Shown: positions 19,869 to 28,458 of the stretch, in pieces
Position numbering within the stretch: the first letter of the stretch is position 1
Layout: each line of letters starts with the position of its first letter
NCBI GenBank assembly: GCA_948144175.1
Contig: CANXME010002584.1
Span: 62,001 to 126,000, forward strand
Reading direction: 5' to 3'
DNA length: 64,000 nucleotides
Origin: Closterium sp. NIES-65
Lineage: Eukaryota > Streptophyta > Zygnematophyceae > Desmidiales > Closteriaceae
Notes under the pieces: model-generated
Databases searched by the model: none
The model's input: the letters and a program-made list of their open reading frames with translations, nothing else
Told to the model about the DNA's origin: nothing
Program-made: the position numbers and the translations under genes

Positions 19869-22082
19869 ATGGACGGCCATTTCCGCTGGCGCGCCTCCGC
19901 GTCGCCGCCGCACTTGAGTCGCGACGACGGGGACAGCGACGATCTGGATGACACTGCCGCGCCGTGTCGCAAAGGGTCCTTGCCGACCCCTCCTTTACTC
20001 CGCGCTCCCTCCTCCACCGTGACACCCGCCGCTGCGTCTGGCCCCGGGAGACGCGCGGCGGTGCAGCGCGAGCTGGAGCGGATGGCGCGGCTGCGCGCGG
20101 TGCTTGACGCGCGAGAGGTGGAGGTGCTGGCGGTTCTCGACTCCGCCTTCACGTGGCTCCGCTGCGCCGCGCAGCCCTGCGTGCCAGATGCCGCGCAAGC
20201 CGCAGACGAGTGCGCGGAAAGCTTGTACGACGGGCGACGGCAGGCGGGACTCGCCACAGTGGTCCTCGCGGACGACGATGACGATGGCGCCGCCGCTGTT
20301 GCCGCGGCTGTTGACTATTCCGCTCCGCCTGCTGCTGCGCTTCTCGCACGTCGCTCGTTTACGTCGCCCATCGGCGACGGACGGAGGAACGGCGCGCGGC
20401 CAGCCAATGGTGGCGGCCAACTGCACTCTGCCGTTCGGCCCGTCGCCCAGTATTCGCTGGCTGGCGGGGACGAGGGCTCTCTTCCCGCCCAGGCGTCGCA
20501 GGCGGCAGCTGTCGTTGCGGGCTGCGCGCCGAGCGCAGGAACTCACACCGTGGGCGGCGGCGTCGTGGTGCGAGCGGAGGAACGGGAGGAGGGAGGAGAG
20601 GTGGTGGTGAAGAGGAAGCGAGGCCGGCCCAAGGGCAGCGGCAAGAAGGGGTCGCTCGCCGCGCTCACTCCGTCGCACGCCACGCCCTTGATTCGCATTC
20701 CGGCCTCTGCTCGTCTTCCGTCCCCCGCCTCAACGCCGCGCGCGCTCTCGAACGCCGCCACTGCGTCTCCTGCAGATGCCAAAACTGGCGGCGACGGGAG
20801 CGGCGAAGAGGAAGCGATGAAATGGGGAGAGCGGCGCGAGGTTGGGCGCGACGAGATCAAGGAAGGCCGCGCGATGGTTCAGTTCCAGGACAGCGCGGGG
20901 GCGGCGGAGTGGCAGAGAGCGGGCCGTCCAGGAAATGGGAACAGTGAGCAGCGCGGCGAGGGCGAAGCGGAGACCTGGCGGATGAGCGCGTGTGGCGCTA
21001 GCCGCCCAGTCGGACCCGCGGACGGCGGTGGTCCTGGCCGCCCTGCAGCAGTGAGGGCGGGGCTGCATGGCAGCGCGCAGCGGACGGGCGGCGTCGAGGG
21101 GCGGGGCAGCAAGGGACCGTTGGGCGGCGGTGCCGGAGTGGGGGCGAGCGGCAGGGGGCGGAAGAGCAAAGGGCCTACAGGGAGGCCGCGAGGCAGGCCG
21201 AGGGTTGTTGGCGTGGAAAAGAAGGGGTGCGCAGATGGGTCCAGGCAGTGGCAGGAGCGGGCGCAGGAAGGACAGGCGGTTAAGCGGGTGGGGGGCGCTG
21301 GGGACAAGGCAGAAGGCGGCACGGCTGATGGCTACCCAGTGTGGGCCGTGGGCGACGGTGAGGGCCGTGCGGAGGAGGGCACAGGGGGGAGGGCGGAAGG
21401 GGGACCCGTGTACCTGAGCGACCCGGAGCAGCGGCACGGGCGCATGCTGGCGAGTGACGTGGCGGCTGTGGCGGGTGGCGGCACAGGCGCCTCCAGCGCG
21501 CCCCCCACGCCCAGCGCCGCCCTTGGCGCCTGCTGTGTAGGCACGTGCACGTGCACGTGCACGGGTATGGGCACGGGCATGGGCACGGGCACGGGCACGG
21601 GCATGGGCATGGGCACGGGCACGGGCATGGGCACGGGCATGGGCACGGGCACGGGCATGGGCACGGGCGTGGACGACGCTGCAGAGGCGCTGGAGTCAGT
21701 ATGGGGAGAGGCAAGTGGTTCACATGGGGCTGCTGCGATGGGCAGTGCGGATGGGCTGCTACTGGATGACATGCAGGCGGGGTGGCTGCATGGCGTGGGT
21801 GGGCTGGCTGGTGCGCATGGCATTCAGCATGGGGGGGTGCCGGTGGCAGGAAAGAGGGTGGAAGAGGGGGGGAGGGATGGTGGGGGATGTGTGGCAAAGA
21901 AGATGAGGGTGTCACACGGTGGGGAGGGTAGTGGTGATGGGGGCAAGGAGGGTGTTATGGGGCGGGGTGTGTGGGGCAGCTGCAGTGAAGTGGCATCCCA
22001 TGCAGACTGGAGGCCTTCAAGCGCTCTGGCTTTGGTGGGGGTGGGTGCGGGAGCCCTCTCAGGATCACATCCACCTGCCTGA
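19869..22082 (+). CDS. AT-hook DNA-binding protein, family not identified
   Basis: Single open exon of 737 residues from the ATG at 19869 (context GCCATGG). Residues about 61-95 (AAVQRELERMARLRAVLDAR) form a likely amphipathic helix or short coiled coil. Two AT-hooks follow: KRKRGRPKGSGKKG at about 248-261 and GRPRGRPR at about 437. The remainder is Gly/Ala/Arg-rich and disordered, with a Met-Gly/Thr-Gly repeat at about 564-602 and a short basic motif KKMRVSHGG near the C-terminus. AT-hooks bind the minor groove of AT-rich DNA, so a chromatin or transcription role is likely. I see no PPC domain, so it is not a classic plant AHL protein. An alternative start at 19644 would add 75 residues. Downstream introns cannot be excluded. 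Confidence 0.7.
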   Translation: MDGHFRWRASASPPHLSRDDGDSDDLDDTAAPCRKGSLPTPPLLRAPSSTVTPAAASGPGRRAAVQRELERMARLRAVLDAREVEVLAVLDSAFTWLRCAAQPCVPDAAQAADECAESLYDGRRQAGLATVVLADDDDDGAAAVAAAVDYSAPPAAALLARRSFTSPIGDGRRNGARPANGGGQLHSAVRPVAQYSLAGGDEGSLPAQASQAAAVVAGCAPSAGTHTVGGGVVVRAEEREEGGEVVVKRKRGRPKGSGKKGSLAALTPSHATPLIRIPASARLPSPASTPRALSNAATASPADAKTGGDGSGEEEAMKWGERREVGRDEIKEGRAMVQFQDSAGAAEWQRAGRPGNGNSEQRGEGEAETWRMSACGASRPVGPADGGGPGRPAAVRAGLHGSAQRTGGVEGRGSKGPLGGGAGVGASGRGRKSKGPTGRPRGRPRVVGVEKKGCADGSRQWQERAQEGQAVKRVGGAGDKAEGGTADGYPVWAVGDGEGRAEEGTGGRAEGGPVYLSDPEQRHGRMLASDVAAVAGGGTGASSAPPTPSAALGACCVGTCTCTCTGMGTGMGTGTGTGMGMGTGTGMGTGMGTGTGMGTGVDDAAEALESVWGEASGSHGAAAMGSADGLLLDDMQAGWLHGVGGLAGAHGIQHGGVPVAGKRVEEGGRDGGGCVAKKMRVSHGGEGSGDGGKEGVMGRGVWGSCSEVASHADWRPSSALALVGVGAGALSGSHPPA
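21541..21672 (+). repeat. GGGCAC/GGGCAT hexanucleotide repeat in the AT-hook gene
   Basis: About 20 in-frame six-base units coding for alternating Thr-Gly and Met-Gly, preceded by a short GTGCAC run. It is another frame-preserving coding repeat in this window. Confidence 0.9.
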
Positions 22083-22480
22083 AGATCAGAGCCAGGAATG
22101 AGAGGCTCCCGTCTCTGTGCCTTAGCAGTCTTGTTCTCACCGCGCTGGTCTTTCTAGAGAATGAATAAATGCAAGACTGGTGCTCTAAGGTTTTCCCCTA
22201 AATAAACATTTCCCTGATGACCTAGTGGAATGTTTGACTTACTATTACGGGTGCAATGGAATGGATCGAAGTAATAGTGAGTACATTCTTTTGTGGACAC
22301 TTGTGTCTCATGGCAATGAGACAAAAGGGGTTTTCCCCTAGATAAACATTTCCCTGATAACCTAGTGGTATGTTTGACTTACTATTAAGGGTACATTCTT
22401 GTGTGGACACTTTTGTCTCATTGCCATTCTTCTCGAGTCGCGTCGAAACATTTTGTCAATCTCGCGTAACAAAATTTAAA
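22083..22480. repeat. AT-hook gene 3' flank with a ~100-140-bp tandem duplication
   Basis: AT-richer sequence following the AT-hook stop. Two direct copies start with GGTTTTCCCCTA at 22189 and 22329 and share AAACATTTCCCTGAT and TGTTTGACTTACTATTA. The first copy carries an extra ~31 bp and a perfect 8-bp hairpin (TGTCTCAT/ATGAGACA, about 22303-22322). It may be an old non-autonomous element; no family is recognised. Confidence 0.6.
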
Positions 22481-22703
22481 TGTATCACGTTACTTCGCGA
22501 CCAGGCGAAATTTGCAGTTGTGCGCAGCTGTTACGAGTGCAATTGAGTGAACGAACGAGAATTGCACTATCGAAGCAAGAGTACAATGAGCAAAGGCATG
22601 AGCGAATAATATATAGCGAAAATACAGTGGTAACGGTAATGGACTGTGGTTGTCGCGCGACGGGCCTGGGACTGTGGTTGGGAAAAAGTGTCGGGGTCCG
22701 GAG
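22481..22703 (-). repeat. gypsy 3' LTR, outer part
   Basis: The part of the gypsy LTR on the far side of the hAT. It starts with TGTATCACG on the plus strand and ends at the hAT target duplication. The flank at its outer end is AT-rich (TTTAAA). Confidence 0.7.
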
Positions 22704-22714
22704 CAGGGCTGACG
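22704..22714 (+). repeat. hAT left terminal inverted repeat
   Basis: CAGGGCTGACG, the exact reverse complement of the right end. The next bases on the two sides do not match, so the perfect repeat is 11 bp. Confidence 0.95.
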
Positions 22715-22924
22715 TTTCGTTTTAAGACTCCCTGATTCCAGTAAAAAAATTGTCCCTCTATTATGAGGGGACATTTTTCGCAAGGTAGCTACCCTGATAG
22801 CTCAGTGTCACACGAAGTCCAACCCTGACCGGACAGGGTTCACAGCTCAATAACAGGGTTGCTATTAACAATGCACTATTTTCAGTAATAAGACAAGTGC
22901 ATGCAGTTTCCTACTCTATCTAGT

Positions 22925-25900
22925 CTAGTGCACGGGCTTGTCTATGAAGTACACCTCCTCCACATCCTCATCGTCCGACAGGAATGGATTGTCCTCCCCT
23001 TCCTCCTCCCCCACAATCTCTTGATCGTCGTCAAAGGCCTGTTCTACTTCATCGTCCTCCTCCTCCTCCTCATCCTCATTCTCCCGGGCATTTTGAGCAG
23101 CCACATCTTCACCCTCCTTCTGCTTCCCTTTCCTCTCCCTCTCTGCTACAGCCAGCTTCAAGCTCTTCGCAGGGCGCCTAGTACGCAGGGACCTCCACAC
23201 CTCCAGTGCCTCCGGCCAGTCGATCTCATACTTGAGGAGCGATATCTGCATCAGCTCCCCCAGACGCGCGTTGCACAACGCTCCTCGCACCCAGGACTTG
23301 ATGACGTTCTGCCTGGAGAACCCCCTCTCGCACTCCACGGTGGAGAGAGGGAGCACAGCCAGCGCCTGCCACAGCAGGATGAGGTTGGGCCATCTCCTGC
23401 CAGGCACATGCGTACACACAACACAACGGAATTAGCTAGCAATCAACAAGATTGTAAAACCATGGACGCAAAGTAAAGGCTACCTCTTGGAGTCTGCGCT
23501 CCCAAGGAAGTTGGAGAGGCCCTGGGTGAAGCTCTCCATCTCATGGTGTGCCTCCATGATCGCGCAGAAGGTTGGAAGCTCCCTCTCTGCTGCTTTGATG
23601 TCGAATCCCGGCAGCTTGTTGCGGAACAACTTGCTGCACCCGTTCAGCCACTCCTTACACTTCTTCTCTCGCTGGGCCTTGATCTTCGGCCACTTGCCTG
23701 CCCTGAACAGCTTCGTCGGCCCCAGCTTCCCAAGGTCATCCAGTCGGTTGGTGAGGTTGTCCACGCAGTCACGGGCGAATTTGCGGCACAACTTCACGCA
23801 GTCTGCGTAGGTGCTTCCGTGTTTGTGTCCCTTCAGCTTCCGCTCATGCATGGTGTACAGGTGGTTGATCGGGCGCCCAGCACCGTCCACGCCGCGCACC
23901 CGGACCTGCTTGCCTCCACCCTCCTTGTGGACTTTGAGGAAGGTCACCAGCCAGCTCTTCCCTTCGCCCCCGAAAGGTTTCTCTGGCGTCAAGTAGCGCT
24001 CCACCAGGTCACTCGTTGTGGACTCGATCATCTTCGCAATCTCCGTCACGTCCAGCTGTGGCAGAGCAGGGGTAAACAAGAGGGAGAAGGATGAGCAACA
24101 GTGCAGTTACGAGCCTCACGTAGCAACGTCATACAAACATGCGACCTCACCTCTCGTCTCTGGAAGCAGCGGTTGAGGTCGTTCATGTCAGCCAAGATGT
24201 CGGCCAAGAAAAACAAGCAGAACTGAAACTTGTAGCAGGTGACAATCTCGTACGCCTTGTGATTGTGCTCCCACAGCAGAACGATGCAAGCGCCGAGGAC
24301 CTTGCACAGCCTGGCCACCGCATCTCCTCGAGACAGCCACCGCACCGTGTGTATGCCTTGGACTTCCAGGTTGGTCTTGTAAATCACACGCTGCAGGTAC
24401 TTGAACCGCTGACTCCACACGCTGGAGTTTCCGAGCAGAGTCGCCACAGTGCGCACCACCTTGTCGACCATGTCGAGATCCGGGTTTGACTCAGCGGCGT
24501 CCTTCACAGCCAACGCCTCACTGTGTAAAGCAGGGAACAAATATTATGGTTTGTTAGTAAACTAATCATCGTAGATAACATGCTACAATATTGATCAACT
24601 CACATACCGATGGGCGATGCAGTGGCATGAGAACAGATGAGGGACGTGTTCATGTAGACGCGCCACCAATCCGTTGTCTCTCCCGGTCATGACCGACGCC
24701 CCGTCCGTGCTGATGCCGACGATCTTGGACACATCGACGGCAGCGGAGCGAAGATGGTTCAGCAGCACCTCAAACAAGGACCCTGCATCACACCGCTCGA
24801 CCGTCAGCAAAGTGAAAAACTCGCATGCAACTTGGCGGTTCTTCAGATATGTAAGGTACACAATCATGTGTTTCCCTCGCGTGCGGTCAGTGCTCTCGTC
24901 GCACTGGATGCCCAGGAACGGTGATGCTAAGACGTGGTCCATCTGCACCCGGGTGAGGTAAGTGCTCATGCTGTGGACCATCTGCTGGAAGCCGTAGCTG
25001 CAACAAAGGACAGAGAAATTATCAGTACACGATAGTCAAGCAAGTTATTTGACGTGAATGTTTAAATTTGCAAGCAATTTGAACCGTCACTAACTGCGTG
25101 AGATAAACGCCGTACGACTGCCGGGGAATGTCTGGCGTGTCCTGCTCCGCAAGATGCCGCATCAGCTTAGGAAACATGCTAATCGGCGCGTCGCACTGGC
25201 ACAGGAACTGAGTCGACCGCATCAGCCGTATCGCGCGGCGGCCCTCGACGTCGGAGTTGATGAAGTCCGAAATCACCTGCTGACCCTGGCGGATTCCCGC
25301 CGCAATCTTCATCTGGCGGTCCACCGCCGCCATGTGTGCCTCCGTATGCTCGTGCGCCCGGAACGCCTGCGTCTGCAAGTCACGGCCTCCGTCGTCTCCA
25401 TGCATGGCGTACCTCGTGTTCCCTTTACCGTACGACATGCACACGCTGCACTTCACGTACGGGAAACCGTCCTTGGTTTTCCCAAACACAAGCCAGGAAA
25501 AATATCCAGCCCACTTCGTCTCGTAATTAATACTCGTCTCCAGGTACATCTGCTCTCGCAGCTGCGTCTTGGTGAGTGCCGGCGAGCCGGTATCCGCGCG
25601 CAGCGGGATGTCACCTTCTTCCGGCAGCTCAGCTTCTTCCTGTGCAGGCTCATCGGGCTTTTCCGGCGGTGGAATACGGCGGCCTCCCACCAGCAGAGTA
25701 CTCTGCGCCCACTTTCCAGATCGCGCACGCTTGGGAGCGGAAGTAGCCGACGGCGGGCCAACGGACACCCGCACCGTGCTTGGAGTAACACTGGGCGAGG
25801 GCGGTGGAGGATTTTTGCTGCAGCCAGCAACAGCCGGAGGGAGAGTGAACGGGACGGGAATAGGAGAAGCAGTAGGAGTAGGGGTTACTACAACGGCAGA

Positions 25901-26086
25901 ATCGTGAACGGTAGATCTAGGCGGTTCAGGTGTGACGGGAGCAGCCGTAGATCTAATAAAATCTAGCCCAGAGCGGGGAGCATCCGAAGCTTTCTCCGGA
26001 TGGGACGGCGCTGTTGTTTTCGCTCTTACAGGCGGCTCGTCGGGGCCAGTGTCCGGAGGAGCTTCGTCGGCCGGCATGGCCTCCAT
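22925..26086 (-). CDS. hAT transposase (5 exons, 931 residues)
   Basis: Exons: 26086-25095, 24997-24608, 24520-24151, 24055-23484 and 23396-22925, with consistent phases (2, 2, 0, 2) and total length 2796 bases including the stop. Domain order: a proline/serine-rich N-terminus; a TTF/BED-like zinc finger at about residues 210-265 (CSVC followed by HEHTEAH); the RNase-H-like core with first acidic residue in GIQCDESTD (about D364) and second in GISTDGASVMTGR (about D429); the CHCIAHREA segment; an all-alpha insertion; and the C-terminal hAT dimerisation region with LPLSTVECERGFSRQNVIKS. It ends in a strongly acidic tail. The core resembles the DUF4371/ZNF862-type hAT group. No stop or frame break is seen once the introns are removed. 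The ~700 bp from 26087 to 26797 would hold its promoter. Confidence 0.93.
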
Positions 26087-26786
26087 TGGTGGCTAAACTG
26101 AACGAGAGAAAATTGGGACAATGAAGGCACGTAATGGAGATAACACACTAGTGAACAAAGGAACGTTGGCTGCTGGTATGGGGAGGGAAGGGGAGGTTGG
26201 AGATGGCGGGAGCACGAAACCACCGCGCCGCGATTCCACGGACTTGATGGCAACATTCCTAGATGAATTCGTCCTTGCATTCAAGGCCGAATTCATTCAA
26301 GGACTCCTTGGCTCCCACCGCATGCTGTGTACAGACCATTCTGGCCAATGGCAGACACATGCTGTGCACTGTGCGGTGCGCGTGGCTGCACCGTCTCATT
26401 GAGTTGGCTGCGTTGGCGTGGTTGCCAGCTGCAATGTACAGCACGTAAGTGGTGTCCTTTGTCGGTATTACGTCACTCACGGGCGCGTGAGTGATGTACC
26501 TCACATGGGGCCACTCGAAGAAATGATTACGCACAAGGGGGTTATCGAAACGAAACTTCTAGGAAAGTTCGTCCCAATACCCTCGCATTCAGGGTCCACG
26601 GAACGCATACTCTGCATTGACAGACTCGGCAAGTATACTACCCTGAGCCTAGTTACAAGAATTCAGAGTCCGTTAAGTGCCTACTCTGATAGGATCAGAG
26701 TTCACAAAATACAAAACCTGAGTTTGCAGGGACCACCAAGTCATAAGCCTGTAATCACCCTGAAATCAGGGTAATTACCCTGATAT

Positions 26787-26797
26787 CGTCAGCCCTG
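26787..26797 (-). repeat. hAT right terminal inverted repeat
   Basis: CGTCAGCCCTG, pairing with the left end at 22704-22714 and followed by the target duplication GTCCGGAG. Confidence 0.95.
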
Positions 26798-26805
26798 GTC
26801 CGGAG

Positions 26806-26980
26806 GCCCGGAGCGCGGGTTACCCGCCGAGCCGTGAGGTCGGGGTGCAATGTGCGAAGGTGGCGGGCGGATTGTCGGCGCGAGGGTCGCAAGTGGTACG
26901 GTAATTGTGTTGACTGTGGTGCTACAGTGATGTACGCGTTAAGCAGGGATGCGAAGTAAGGAAAAGGAATTTTCCTTACA
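26806..26980 (-). repeat. gypsy 3' LTR, inner part
   Basis: The part of the gypsy LTR next to the element body. On the minus strand it begins TGTAAGGAAAATTCC just after the purine tract, and it ends where the second copy of the hAT target duplication stops. Confidence 0.75.
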
Positions 26981-28342
26981 CTACCCCCCCTCATAAGGAG
27001 GTCCTCCTTACGAAAGTGCGTGTACATCCCTGAAATTGCGGCTGCGCAGATACTCGGTGAGGATGGGGTGGTTTTCGATTCTGTCCAGGGGAACCCAATT
27101 GTCTTCGGTGGGTGTACGGTCTTTCCAGCGGAGTAAGAACTCGATCCTTCGGGCTCCTCGAGGGTCGGGAACTCTGTGACTCAGGATTTTCTCGGGGGTG
27201 ATGATTGGTTCAGTTGGTGGTCTTGTCATGCTGGCTGGGCGATTGCGTGGCAGTTGGCTTGTGGACGGGACGTAAGGGCGAAGTAGGCTGACGTGGAATG
27301 AGGGGCTGACGTACCAGTCAGCAGGGAGGAGGAGGTGGGCGGTGACGGGTGTAAGCATGTGGCTTATGCGAAATGGCCCGCAGTATCGCGGGCGGAGTTT
27401 CGGGGTGATGGGCAGTCGGAGGTTCTGAGTGTCAAGTAAAACTAAGTAGTCGGGCTGGTAAGTGACAGGTCTGCGGTGGCGGTCGGCGTTGCGTTTAGCG
27501 ATGATGTTCGATTGTTTTATTGCGTCTACTGCCCGGGTCCGTGCTGCTTGTAATATTTCGGCGAACTGTTGTGCTCGTGGTACTGGGTTGTCGGGATTCG
27601 GGGTCATTGGTACTGTCGGGTCTTGTCCGTAGTTTAGGTAAAATGGTGACTGTGGGGTCGTGGCGGATGGCGAGTTGTTGTACGCGAATTCGATTAGTGG
27701 CAGTTGCTGTTCCCACGTGGTCGGGTCGTCACACGTGGCCCTGATGAGTTGTTCCATGGTCTGATTTTTCCGTTCTGTCTGTCCGTCGGTTTCGGGGTGG
27801 TATGATGAACTGAACTGTAGTCGCGTGCCGAACTGCTGCCACAGGTTTCGCCAGAAGTTGCTGGTGAATTTCGTATTGCGGTCGCTGATGATCGCGGCTG
27901 GTATCCCGTGCAGTCGAACGACGGTGGAGATGAAGAGGCGTGCTGTTTCTTCGGCTGTAATTGATTTTTTGCAGGCTGCGAAATGTGCCATTTTCGTCAG
28001 TCGATCGACGACGACGAGGATCGCGTCGTTCCCACTCACCCCGGCTGGTAACCCCGTAACGAAGTCCATCGTCACCTGCTGCCAAGCACGTTCTGGGGGT
28101 GGTATCGGCTGCAACTGTCCCGCCGGCCGCTGTCGTGATGATTTCATGAGCTGACAAGTGGGACACGATGCCACGTGTCGTTTTACGTCGGTCAACATTT
28201 CGGGCCAGTAATAATACCGCTGCAGCTGCTGGCATGTTTTTTCTACTCCGAAATGCCCCGAGATGACTCCGTCGTGTGCCTCCTGTAACAGTAATTCTCG
28301 AAGCAGTGTATACCCAGGCACCCAGATGCGGTTGTGAAGAAA

Positions 28343-28458
28343 TGAGGAATGAATGAACTAGCAAGCAGGTGGATACAAGTAGGAAAACCTAAAAGTGTTG
28401 TACCCTATATCGTCTACCCCACTGCAGCCTACACAGACTATAGCATATGAGTTTGACA
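28343..28458 (-). repeat. putative copia 3' LTR
   Basis: About 116 bp between a purine-rich tract (GCCTATGGGGGTG on the minus strand) and the gypsy integrase sequence. On the minus strand it begins TGTCAAACTCAT and ends with CTCA. The outer boundary is inferred from where gypsy-type sequence resumes. Confidence 0.5.

Larger units (their letters stand above)
22704..26797 (-). mobile_element. hAT DNA transposon, structurally complete
   Basis: 4094 bp with perfect 11-bp terminal inverted repeats (CAGGGCTGACG at 22704-22714 and CGTCAGCCCTG at 26787-26797), starting with the typical hAT CAGGG. A perfect 8-bp target duplication GTCCGGAG flanks it at 22696-22703 and 26798-26805. The element has an intact spliced transposase on the minus strand and repeated CCCTGA/TCAGGG motifs near both ends. 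The target is the LTR of the gypsy fossil. Intact ends, target sites and coding sequence make a recent, possibly autonomous insertion likely. Confidence 0.96.
22481..28342 (-). mobile_element. Ty3/gypsy LTR element fossil (chromovirus type), split by a hAT insertion
   Basis: An incomplete minus-strand element. Visible parts are a 3' LTR of about 398 bp (26980-26806 plus 22703-22481, TGTA...TACA ends), a purine-rich tract next to it (about 26981-27007), and a pol 3' part (about 27008-28342). That pol part has an HHCC zinc finger, an integrase core (motifs ISDRNTKF and YHPETDGQTERKNQ) and a C-terminal chromodomain (FLLRWKDRTPTEDNWVPLDR). Everything upstream of the integrase is missing, so it is broken: one large truncation, plus the hAT inserted in the LTR. 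With only one LTR it cannot be dated by LTR divergence. It is older than the hAT insertion. Confidence 0.88.

Noticed and set aside
26121-26774. Plus-strand open frames between the hAT transposase start and the right terminus
   Set aside because: Under 120 codons, overlapping each other, with no recognised motif; this is the expected promoter and subterminal region of the transposon.
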